Shown: positions 36,041 to 43,922 of the stretch, piece after piece
Layout: each line of letters starts with the position of its first letter
How positions within the stretch are numbered: position 1 is the first letter of the stretch
Source: Coprobacter fastidiosus
GTDB taxonomy: Bacteria; Bacteroidota; Bacteroidia; Bacteroidales; Coprobacteraceae
NCBI RefSeq assembly: GCF_030296935.1
Contig: NZ_AP028032.1
Span: 744,001-808,000, forward strand
DNA length: 64,000 bases
Direction: 5' to 3'
Made by a program: the position numbers and the translations under genes
The notes under the pieces: generated by a model
The model's database searches: none
Seen by the model: only the letters and a program-made list of their open reading frames with translations
What the model was told of the DNA's origin: nothing

Positions 36041-36068
36041 TATATTTGCTTTGCAGTTGAAATTGTTT

Positions 36069-37802
36069 TTATTTGTTGTTATATGCTTTCTCGAATGCCG
36101 CCATCTTTATATCAACATCTTCGGTTCCTCTTACGTATTCATAGAGTACGCCTTTAATATGATAATCCCATAAATATGACCACATTGTATCTGGATTATC
36201 TTTATATAACATAACCTTTCTGAAATATGCTGGACCTATATGATAAGATGAATTTAGTCCTTCTGTTTTCTCTATGGTCATATTGAGATTAACCATTTTA
36301 TCAATAGCTTCATTCTTTAAATCACTTAATTCATCTAACATTTCTATTCTATCCGTCGCTTTTATTTCTTTCCATGCAAAACGTCGACGCATTGCGAAGT
36401 CCATAGAATCCACACTTCGGTCAATATCATTCATTGTTCCAATAATATATACATTTTCTGGCACATAAAATCCATCTTCATACATATCACCATCTTCTAT
36501 AAGGTTTTGATACTGAGTTTGAATTTTTCCAGTTTCGCCTCTATATCCTGAATCTATCGAAAAGAATAATTCTCCAAAAATTTTTGAAATTTCGCCTCTA
36601 TTTATTTCATCTATAATAAATACAAAATTCTTACGTTCTACACGCTTTTCCTCTATTGCATTATGATGTATAAAATTCTTATATAAGAAATATAATGTAG
36701 CCCAATATGCTGATGTATGACATCCTTTTATGGCATCTGTAACAGCTTTGTAAATATTGTGTATAGAATCTAGTGCTTCAATATTTTTATAGACTAATGA
36801 TAATTTTCTTAGCCTATTAAAAGATACTATATATGTTTTTTTTGAATCGTTACCTTTCGCCTTTAGAATAAGATTATTATTATCTGAAACATCCACTATT
36901 TCCATACTCATAGAGCTTGATTTTAGAGGAATCTCTTTAATTTCTTCGTTTCGGATTTTGTCTATCATATCATCATAGGCATTCTTAAACATCACATCCT
37001 CATTTATGTCTTGACGACTTTTTTTGCTATCAATTAGATTTTCAAGCGCTTGAGCACAAAAATCCTTAAATACTCCACGCTTTAATTCAAATCCGATATT
37101 AGATTCTCCTTCTTTTTGAATAGGCCGCAATCCTTCAACAAAATCTGTATAATCATATGAAGGGTGGAATTGCACCATTTTACATTGATGATTCTCTTCG
37201 GTTGCTCCAAATTCTTTTGCTATCAACTTCGCCAAGTAAGTTTTCCCAGTACCAGGAGCACCTGTTAAAATCAGATTCTTGTTACTCTTAAGTAAATTAG
37301 CATATTCAATCATAGCTTCATGTTTCTCCTTGTTAACTATTAAAGTCTCAAATGTATCAAAAAAATTTTTTAGATTTTCATTAGGAGCCATGTCGTCAAA
37401 AAGTCCTAATTCCGACAATGAAAAAGACATCTCTGACTTTGCTGATGCTTTTTCTTGTTTGGATAAATACAATCCTGTTATAATTTGCTTTGCCTTATTC
37501 CAAATTGGCCTCGTATTTAGCCATGTACCATTCCAATTCAAATAGCATTGATTTGTCATATATGATCCAAAGCTACATGTAACATTAATGCACAATTTAT
37601 GTTTTCCATAATTAGCCCAGTTTGATATTTGGTTCTGTATAGCTTGGTCATTATAACCTAATCCAGTTACAATAAAGCTATTAAGTATAGGTTCTATATA
37701 CTTTTTATATCCAACAATATTTTCAGATTTTGTTTGGACATACTCTAAATGAGTAACAAAGTATTCTAACAAACATTTATACCGATAGTAATAGTCTTCC
37801 AT
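36069..37802 (-). CDS. mcrB: McrB-like AAA+ GTPase
   Basis: Start set at the ATG at 37802 (MEDYYYRYKC); the 13 codons upstream add an unlikely hydrophobic leader. The product has about 577 residues. The C-terminal two-thirds is a McrB-type AAA+ motor: Walker A GAPGTGKT (about 181-188), PSYDYTDFVEGLRP, Walker B FVFIIDEINRGEISKIFGEL and sensor/arginine motif GTMNDIDRSVDSMDFAMRRR. The N-terminal 170 residues should be the DNA-recognition module, and its sequence is not a standard one I recognise. With McrC it cuts DNA carrying modified bases. Confidence 0.85.
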   Translation of the reverse strand: MEDYYYRYKCLLEYFVTHLEYVQTKSENIVGYKKYIEPILNSFIVTGLGYNDQAIQNQISNWANYGKHKLCINVTCSFGSYMTNQCYLNWNGTWLNTRPIWNKAKQIITGLYLSKQEKASAKSEMSFSLSELGLFDDMAPNENLKNFFDTFETLIVNKEKHEAMIEYANLLKSNKNLILTGAPGTGKTYLAKLIAKEFGATEENHQCKMVQFHPSYDYTDFVEGLRPIQKEGESNIGFELKRGVFKDFCAQALENLIDSKKSRQDINEDVMFKNAYDDMIDKIRNEEIKEIPLKSSSMSMEIVDVSDNNNLILKAKGNDSKKTYIVSFNRLRKLSLVYKNIEALDSIHNIYKAVTDAIKGCHTSAYWATLYFLYKNFIHHNAIEEKRVERKNFVFIIDEINRGEISKIFGELFFSIDSGYRGETGKIQTQYQNLIEDGDMYEDGFYVPENVYIIGTMNDIDRSVDSMDFAMRRRFAWKEIKATDRIEMLDELSDLKNEAIDKMVNLNMTIEKTEGLNSSYHIGPAYFRKVMLYKDNPDTMWSYLWDYHIKGVLYEYVRGTEDVDIKMAAFEKAYNNK

Positions 37803-38090
37803 ATATTTCTTACAGATAAAAATAATAATCGAATTTAGCAAAAAATATTTTCTCAGTAAAGCTTATCAGTTTTAATTTTATTTTCTATCCATCTTTATTT
37901 TATAAAAATATGCTCAATAATTTGTACAATAGAAAGTAGCAATCAGTTACAATATAAAATGGATTCATTAATTAGCTAGTTATCATTATCTGTTACCTCC
38001 AAAAGTTATCTCACAGTTATATTCCGGTGATGTTTTCCACCATTAAAACACCAATTTCCTTTGCCAGCGAACAATTAAAAACGAGTACGT

Positions 38091-38459
38091 ATGGCAAACG
38101 AACAAATCACTTTTGATAAGCTGCCGCAGGCGGTAGGTTATCTCACAGAACAGATGGAACAAATCCGGCAAATGGTAGCGGCACTGCAACCGCAGACCTC
38201 TTCCGACAAGCATCGTCTTATTGAAATTGACGAAGCCTGCAAAATCACACGAAAGGCAAAGCCTACCATTTACACGCTTGCGCGTAAAGGACTGATTCCG
38301 GCTTACAAACGAGGTAAGAAACTCTACTTCTATGAAGATGAGTTGCTGCAATGGATTGAGTCCGGACGCAAGCAGATGCGGGCAATGTCGCTTCAGGAAC
38401 AGGCTGCGGAAATAGTACATGGAGCGAAACGCAAACCAAAGGGAGGCTATAACTTTTGA
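38091..38459 (+). CDS. Helix-turn-helix protein of the mobilization module
   Basis: A 122-residue protein. A helical N-terminus (about residues 1-45) leads into an HTH_17-type DNA-binding domain, LIEIDEACKITRKAKPTIYT and LARKGLIPAYKRGKKLYF. This is the first gene of the standard Bacteroides mobilizable-element block (HTH, DUF3987, DUF6371-like, MobC, relaxase). It overlaps the region before the DUF3987 gene by a few bases. It probably regulates the replication genes or excision. Confidence 0.8.
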   Translation: MANEQITFDKLPQAVGYLTEQMEQIRQMVAALQPQTSSDKHRLIEIDEACKITRKAKPTIYTLARKGLIPAYKRGKKLYFYEDELLQWIESGRKQMRAMSLQEQAAEIVHGAKRKPKGGYNF

Positions 38460-38470
38460 TCTGCACGGCT

Positions 38471-39838
38471 ATGGGACCTTCCAAATTAACAGCAGAAGGT
38501 ATCATCGGCGAGGCTGTGCGCATCGGAGCCAAGATGTCTGGCGGTGAGTTCCCGACAGAAGTCTTTCCTATCAGGATTCAGCGTATCATCAGCAGTTTGC
38601 ACGATTGTCAGGGCTATCCCGTGGATTATGTTGCTGCGGCTATCCTTGCGGCCATTGCCGTGGGGATTGGCAACTCCCATTTGGTGCAGGTGAAACGCAA
38701 CTGGCTGGAAAGTCCCATTCTGTACATGGCATTGATTGGTCGCCCTGGAGCTAATAAAAGTCATCCACTGAGTTTTGCTTTCCAGCCGTTCATTGAACAT
38801 GACTATTGTCAGAATCAGGAGTATCAGAAGTTGTATGCCGAGTATGAACGCACTATGTCCATGAGTAAGGAGGAACGCTTGGAAACCGGTTTGGATGAGT
38901 TTCCGCAGGCTCCCGTGCGCAGACGCTTTTTTGTTTCGGATATCACTCCCGAAGGATTGAGCCTGATACATGCCCAGAATCCCAGAGGACTCTACCTTTG
39001 GTCGGACGAGCTATCGGCCTGGTTCAAGAATTTCAACCACTACAATGACGGTTCGGAAGAACAATTCTGGCTTTCGGTATTCAATGCCAAGCCTACGATT
39101 TCCGACCGCAAGAGTACGCAAAATTCCATTTTTATCAGACGTCCCTATATCTCCGTTATCGGTACCATCCAAAAGAAGATTCTTGGTGAATTGGTCAAGG
39201 GCGAGCGTTCGAGTAACAGTTTTATTGACCGTATTTTTTTTATGATGCCCGAATCTGTCTTGAAAAGCAGATGGAACGACCGGGAAACTCCTGAAGAACT
39301 GGAAATCCAGTGGCAACAGATTATCGACAAGCTGATCGCACAGGATTGTCCGCATGACGAGAATAATGAGTTGCAGCCTCAATGCCTGCTATTTGATGAA
39401 GATGCCAAGCAACGGCTTTACGGTTGGCAGCATGAAAATGCCCGCCAATGTGATATGGAAACCAATGATGCCTTGGTAGGTATTTACTGCAAACTGGGAA
39501 TCTACATTATCCGGTTTTGTCTGATTATCCAGCTTGCTCGATGGACTTACGAAGAGTGCGACAAGCATACAATTGACCTTGAAAGTGTGAACCGTGCCAT
39601 CCTGCTGACTGAGTATTTTCGGACTACAGCCGTAAAAGTGCAGATTGCCGTCAGTCAGGAACAGTTGAGCGAATTGCACCGCAACATCTACCTGAACCTG
39701 CCTCAGAGATTTACGACGGCAGAAGGTATCGGTATCACTGAAAGTTACGGAATGAAAGAGCATGCTTTCAAGATGTTTCTAAAACGCCACATCGGAACAT
39801 TATTCAGAAAAGAGAATCATGGAGAATACAGTAAATAA
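38471..39838 (+). CDS. DUF3987 primase/helicase-like replication protein
   Basis: The start was set at the ATG at 38471 (MGPSKLTAEGIIGEAV); a TTG start 15 bases earlier is less likely. The product has about 455 residues. It shows a P-loop-like ALIGRPGANKSHPLSF (about residue 85) and a motif VSDITPEGLSLIHAQN, the usual signs of DUF3987 proteins in Bacteroides mobile elements, which are thought to be replicative helicases. It is intact, unlike the next gene. Replication of the excised circle is the likely job. Confidence 0.75.
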   Translation: MGPSKLTAEGIIGEAVRIGAKMSGGEFPTEVFPIRIQRIISSLHDCQGYPVDYVAAAILAAIAVGIGNSHLVQVKRNWLESPILYMALIGRPGANKSHPLSFAFQPFIEHDYCQNQEYQKLYAEYERTMSMSKEERLETGLDEFPQAPVRRRFFVSDITPEGLSLIHAQNPRGLYLWSDELSAWFKNFNHYNDGSEEQFWLSVFNAKPTISDRKSTQNSIFIRRPYISVIGTIQKKILGELVKGERSSNSFIDRIFFMMPESVLKSRWNDRETPEELEIQWQQIIDKLIAQDCPHDENNELQPQCLLFDEDAKQRLYGWQHENARQCDMETNDALVGIYCKLGIYIIRFCLIIQLARWTYEECDKHTIDLESVNRAILLTEYFRTTAVKVQIAVSQEQLSELHRNIYLNLPQRFTTAEGIGITESYGMKEHAFKMFLKRHIGTLFRKENHGEYSK

Positions 39839-39842
39839 ACCT

Positions 39843-39903
39843 GTTACTATGCACATTTTCGCAACCAAGGGGTTTGTGAAGTTGCGAAAATGTGCATAGT
39901 AAC
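39843..39903. repeat. Perfect 23-bp inverted repeat
   Basis: GTTACTATGCACATTTTCGC plus AAC (39843-39865) is exactly reversed at 39881-39903 around a 15-base spacer. It lies between the replication gene and the DUF6371-like gene, within 20 bases of both ends. A replication origin, protein-binding site or strong attenuator is possible. Confidence 0.75.
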
Positions 39904-39921
39904 ATCCAAACAGAAAGAAAA

Positions 39922-40997
39922 ATGAACTACAGATTCATATTAGAACCATACAAAGGTGTCAGCACCCGGCATACATGCCCGAACTGCCACCGCAAAAGTT
40001 ATTTCGCCAAAATACATCGATACGGAAAAAACAAATCAGCTTTCCCGATTATGTAGGGCGATGCAACCATGAACAAAAATGTGGCTACAATTATACGCCC
40101 AAAATGTACTTTGACGAAAACCCGATTGCCAAGGAACGATTGAGAGAAGAGCTTGTGCCGAGGTCAAAGCCTCGCATCAGTCTGCCTCCTGAGCCTTCAT
40201 TCATTGAGCCGGAAATCATGAGGCAGTCCCTGAAGCTGTATCACACGAACAAGCTGTTTCAGTTCTTGAGTTTCCATTTCGGGCAGGAGGCTACCGAAGA
40301 ACTGATGTTGCGCTACCATGTTGGAATCTCGAAGCATTGGCCGGGAGCTACAGTCTTCTGGCAGGTGGATATTTCCGGACGGGTACGCACCGGAAAAGTG
40401 ATGCTCTACAATCCTGAAAACGGAAGACGGATTAAAGAGCCGCACAACTATATCACATGGGTACATTCCCTTTTGAAGAAAGAGAATTTCAACCTCCGGC
40501 AATGCCTATTTGGTGAACATCTTTTGTCCTCCGACCAGCAGCGTCCGGTTGTCCTTGTGGAGAATGAAAAAAGCGCTTTGATATCCAGCTTCTATCTGCC
40601 GCAATATCTATGGATTGCTTCGGGCGGAAAGAACGGAGCGTTTAATCGGGATGCCATGAGCGTATTGAGAAACCGCCGTCTCCTTCTCTTCCCCAACCGG
40701 GGTGCAACCGACTATTGGAGCAGCAAAATGGAGATGATCCGGAGCCTGGGAATAAAGGTTTCTCTCTTCGATTTTATGGAAAGAAACGCAACAAAAGAAG
40801 AACGGGATGCCGGTTATGACATCGCAGATTTTCTGCTGAGAGAAGAGACAAAGGAGGCTATTCTTAATCGTCTTATCACGTTGAATCCGACCTTGAAAAT
40901 GCTGGTCGAAACTTTCGATTTACAACTTGTCAATGTGGAGAAAGCACCTCTTTCAGCAACGGTTCAACGTACTCGGAAAGTACTTTTCAAACGATGA
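39922..40997 (+). pseudogene. DUF6371-like zinc-finger protein, frameshifted
   Basis: From the ATG at 39922 the translation reads MNYRFILEPYKGVSTRHTCP then NCHRKSYFAK, and then drops out of frame. The reading frame resumes as QISFPDYVGRCNHEQKCGYN and runs cleanly to 40997. Single extra A bases in the runs near 39998-40001 and 40026-40031 account for the shift of two. The two CxxC-type pairs would form a zinc finger across the break. Intact relatives are mobile-element replication proteins. Homopolymer sequencing error is possible; otherwise the N-terminal zinc finger is lost. Confidence 0.7.
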
Positions 40998-41030
40998 CTT
41001 TCAGATGTCTGATTCACTTCTTTTTCACTG

Positions 41031-41074
41031 GAGCAAGTTTATGCCGGTGTATTACATTTCTCGGCCACTTGCTC
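41031..41074. other. Candidate oriT stem upstream of MobC
   Basis: In the 139-base gap before MobC, GAGCAAGT (41031-41038) is repeated inverted at 41067-41074, enclosing GCCG...CGGC. Transfer origins of Bacteroides mobilizable elements usually lie just before the mob genes. No nic site was identified. Confidence 0.35.
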
Positions 41075-41136
41075 ACCTCAAAAGACGGTGAGACAGCTCC
41101 CGATGGTCACAATTATTAATCCCCAAAGCAAATATT

Positions 41137-41445
41137 ATGGACAAGAAAAATACAGTTACAATCCGTCTTACAGACGAACAGTTTGACCGGCTCAGATCAC
41201 TCAGCCGACGCAGTAAACGCAGTCAAAGCGAGGTAGTGCGTTCACTCATCGAACACGGTACGGTGCGCGAACGGATTACGAAAGAAAATCTTGACATCAT
41301 CCGAAAACTGATTGGCGAAAGCACGAACTTGAACCAGCTTGCCAAACGAGCCAATGCTTACGGTTTTTATCGTGTGGCCGATGAGTGCCGGACCGTCGCC
41401 CAACAGATTTCACAACTCATAAAACAGCTCAAAGATGATAGGTAA
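41137..41445 (+). CDS. MobC-like relaxosome accessory protein
   Basis: A 102-residue basic protein with an N-terminal ribbon-helix-helix (TVTIRLTDEQFDRLRSLSRR, SQSEVVRSLIEHG) and a C-terminal helical motif NLNQLAKRANAYG typical of MobC/BmgB-type proteins, which bind oriT and help the relaxase. It overlaps the relaxase gene by 11 bases. It is intact. Relaxosome function depends on the relaxase, which carries a nonsense codon. Confidence 0.85.
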   Translation: MDKKNTVTIRLTDEQFDRLRSLSRRSKRSQSEVVRSLIEHGTVRERITKENLDIIRKLIGESTNLNQLAKRANAYGFYRVADECRTVAQQISQLIKQLKDDR

Positions 41446-42217
41446 AATTGTCAAGGGCACGTCGTTTTCCGGGTGCGCAAACTATGTGCTGAGAGAAGAT
41501 AAATCACGCCTGCTGAAAGCGGTTGGTGTCTACGGTTCACCCGAAGAAATAGCCGAGCAATTTGAGTTGCAGACTTTATTGAATAACAAGGTCAAGAACA
41601 AGGTCGGTCATATATCATTGAGCTTTTCAGCAGAGGACAGGGATCACATCCGTGACGATGATGGGCTGATGCTGAAAATCGCCCACGACTATATGAAACT
41701 GATGGGAATTGAGAACACGCAGTTCATCATCGCCCGACATATCGACCGTGACCATCCGCATTGCCATATCGTTTACAACCGGGTGGATAATGACGGTCGC
41801 ACCATCAGCGACAAGAATGACCGTTACCGGAACGAAAAGGTTTGCAATATGCTAACAACCCGTTACCGCTTGCATTTTGCCGAAGGAAAAGAGCATGTCA
41901 ATTTCATGCAGTTGCGCCGTCACGACAAGATAAAATATTTTATCTATCATGCCTCGAAACGAGAAGTTCCGAACACCCGAAGCTGGAGTGAGCTGCGACT
42001 GACCTTACGGAGATATGGAATTGATACGCAATGGAAGCTAAGCCGCACGACTAGCGAGATGCAAGGTGTCAAGTTCACATGCAACCAGATGACTTTTAGC
42101 GTCTCCAAGATTGATCGCCAGTTCAGTTTACTGAACATCGACCAGGAGCTAAGATATAACGCTCTTTCTGCTACCATGAACCAGCGTCAGGCACAGGCAG
42201 AAACCATACGCGAGTAA
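41435..42217 (+). CDS. MobA-type relaxase, ended early by an in-frame TAA
   Basis: The 260-residue frame has the relaxase domain: N-terminal FSGCANYVLRE with the expected active tyrosine region and the histidine triad in RHIDRDHPHCHIVYNRVD (metal-binding HxH). The TAA at 42215-42217 is followed in the same frame by 51 codons (PRHDYQQKNHASISLGLF onward, ending in KKPKRKRGFSL) to 42373. That basic tail is what mobile-element relaxases end with, so a premature stop is likely. The catalytic domain is complete, but the DNA-binding C-terminus is lost unless there is readthrough. Confidence 0.8.
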   Translation: MIGKIVKGTSFSGCANYVLREDKSRLLKAVGVYGSPEEIAEQFELQTLLNNKVKNKVGHISLSFSAEDRDHIRDDDGLMLKIAHDYMKLMGIENTQFIIARHIDRDHPHCHIVYNRVDNDGRTISDKNDRYRNEKVCNMLTTRYRLHFAEGKEHVNFMQLRRHDKIKYFIYHASKREVPNTRSWSELRLTLRRYGIDTQWKLSRTTSEMQGVKFTCNQMTFSVSKIDRQFSLLNIDQELRYNALSATMNQRQAQAETIRE

Positions 42218-42408
42218 CCTCGGCATGATTATCAGCAAAAGAATCATGCCAGCATCAGTCTGGGATTGTTCACTCCCTCTCCTACGGATTATGATACGGA
42301 GGAAGCGATACAGGCCAACTGGCTTAAAAAGAAGAAAAAGAAACCAAAACGCAAGCGAGGTTTTAGTCTATAATCAATTTTTTATTAACCATCAAAATTC
42401 AAATTATT

Positions 42409-42813
42409 ATGAACTATTCCGATTTTATTTACAATTTCAATCTCTATTTGTGTGAGAGATTCGGTTACAGAAACCGCTGTTCCGTTATGCACAACGCCAA
42501 CGGTATTTGTGTTTCTGTCCATGTTGGCGAAATGGATTTATATATCCGTTTCTGGGAATACAGTTGTGGTGTTGGCAGTATCCCTGACTGGGGTATTATC
42601 ATTGTGCGCAGTAACTTCAAACGAAACCAGCAAGAAAGCCTGAAAGACCTTGCCAGATTCTTCAAGGAGTACGCCCCGCGCTATGATTACAAATACCTTT
42701 GCACCGAAGATGACGACTACAAGTATTATCAGACCCTTGGTTTGAAACTTATTCACAAAGGATTCTTCCGACAATATAATTATGGGTTGCCGTTGAAGGA
42801 GTTGGAGGTATAA
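42409..42813 (+). CDS. Hypothetical protein at end of mobilization module
   Basis: A 134-residue, aromatic-rich protein starting MNYSDFIYNFNLYLCERFGY. It has no signal peptide, membrane helix or catalytic motif. It lies 36 bases after the relaxase remnant tail and ends just before a strong terminator, so it closes the mobilization operon. I do not recognise the family; its composition suggests a small soluble domain. Confidence 0.6.
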   Translation: MNYSDFIYNFNLYLCERFGYRNRCSVMHNANGICVSVHVGEMDLYIRFWEYSCGVGSIPDWGIIIVRSNFKRNQQESLKDLARFFKEYAPRYDYKYLCTEDDDYKYYQTLGLKLIHKGFFRQYNYGLPLKELEV

Positions 42814-42824
42814 TGTAGATTTTT

Positions 42825-42858
42825 AAAAAAGGAGAGGTCTTTCTCTCCTTTTTCTCTT
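42825..42858 (+). terminator. Rho-independent terminator
   Basis: AAAAAAGGAGAG (42825-42836) pairs with CTCTCCTTTTT (42843-42853) around a 6-base loop and is followed by more T bases. It ends the mobilization operon. Confidence 0.8.
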
Positions 42859-42877
42859 TTTATATAATTATGTTTTA

Positions 42878-42885
42878 TATCTTTG
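42878..42885 (+). promoter_or_regulatory. -7 promoter element of the XRE/R-M operon
   Basis: TATCTTTG matches TAnnTTTG, 22 bases before the XRE start codon; -33 match is weak. Confidence 0.5.
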
Positions 42886-42907
42886 TAAAATAACAAAGGA
42901 TTAAACA

Positions 42908-43105
42908 ATGGACAAACCTATGAACCGAATAAAAGAGGTGCTTGAAGAAAAAGGCATTAAACAGACATGGTTAGCAGAAAAGCTCGGAAAGAGCTTTTGT
43001 ATTGTCAATTCTTATGTTTGCAACCGTCGGCAACCAAGTTTAGAAGTATTATTTGAGATTGCAGAAATTTTAGATGTAAACGTCAAAGATTTAATTAAAA
43101 ATTAA
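42908..43105 (+). CDS. XRE-family control protein of the R-M gene
   Basis: A 65-residue helix-turn-helix regulator (TWLAEKLGKSFCIVNSYVC, then QPSLEVLFEIAEILDV). It shares layout and many positions with the XRE protein at 14492-14704. One base separates its stop from the R-M start, so the two genes are coupled. Small XRE control proteins set the timing of R-M expression after entry into a new host. The pairing here is strong evidence for that role. Confidence 0.85.
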   Translation: MDKPMNRIKEVLEEKGIKQTWLAEKLGKSFCIVNSYVCNRRQPSLEVLFEIAEILDVNVKDLIKN

Positions 43106-43106
43106 T

Positions 43107-43811
43107 ATGGAAAAGGATATTTTAAAAAATGGTTATATACATGATTATATATCAGGCTTACAAGTAAAAGCTTCACCTGAAGAAGTAGAAGCTGTACAAG
43201 TATATTCGAAAATATTGGTTGAAGACTATCATTATCCCAAAGATAATATACAAACTCATCCTCAGTTTAGAGTAAAAGCATCTCCGTCTGATACTTCATA
43301 TAAATATCCTGTTGATATTGTGGTATTTAAAACCCCTAAAAAAAAGAGAGGTGAAGAATATATTATAGTAGAATGTAAGAAAAAAACAAGAGAAGATGGT
43401 ATATCACAATTAAAGGATTATCTAAAATTTTCAGAAGCAGAATTGGGGGTTTGGTATAATGGAGAATCAACACATTATATAAGAAAATACATAACAGAAG
43501 GACATATATTATTTGATGAATCTATAATTAATATACCCCAATATCTTCAAAGATTAGAAGATATTGGACTATTTAAGCGTGCAGACTTAAAATCTACACA
43601 CAATCTTAAGGCTAAATTTATTTCAATTAGAAATTATTTAGCAGGAAATGCTGTAGGAACAACAAGAGATGAAGAGCTCGCTCGTCAAATAATTAATATT
43701 ATTTTGTGTAAGCTATATGATGAGAAATTTACTAAACCTGATGATATTGTTTCATTTAGAGCTGGTATAAATGAGAGTGCAAAAGAAGTAGCTCAGAGAA
43801 TTAAAGATTGA
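43107..43811 (+). CDS. N-terminal nuclease domain of a split R-M protein
   Basis: A 234-residue frame that ends at a TGA (43809-43811) but continues in the same frame without any other stop into the methylase at 43923. The nuclease is an HSDR_N-type PD-(D/E)xK domain: YPVDIVVFK (D70) and IIVECKKK (E89, K91), which would cut DNA. With the methylase and specificity parts it forms one chain of about 835 residues, a type I-like/IIG-like single-chain R-M enzyme. The TGA makes the nuclease a separate short protein. Confidence 0.75.
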   Translation: MEKDILKNGYIHDYISGLQVKASPEEVEAVQVYSKILVEDYHYPKDNIQTHPQFRVKASPSDTSYKYPVDIVVFKTPKKKRGEEYIIVECKKKTREDGISQLKDYLKFSEAELGVWYNGESTHYIRKYITEGHILFDESIINIPQYLQRLEDIGLFKRADLKSTHNLKAKFISIRNYLAGNAVGTTRDEELARQIINIILCKLYDEKFTKPDDIVSFRAGINESAKEVAQRIKD

Positions 43812-43922
43812 TTTAATGAGGCTAAAATTATTTATAAGGACATTCTAGATACTAAAGAATCTATAGATTTAGATGATAGATTTCTTAAATACGTTGTCGG
43901 TGAACTTCAGAATTATTCATTA

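Noticed and set aside
42225-42455. 76-codon frame after the relaxase
   Set aside because: It is out of frame with the relaxase tail, whose own frame carries on in family-like sequence after the TAA.
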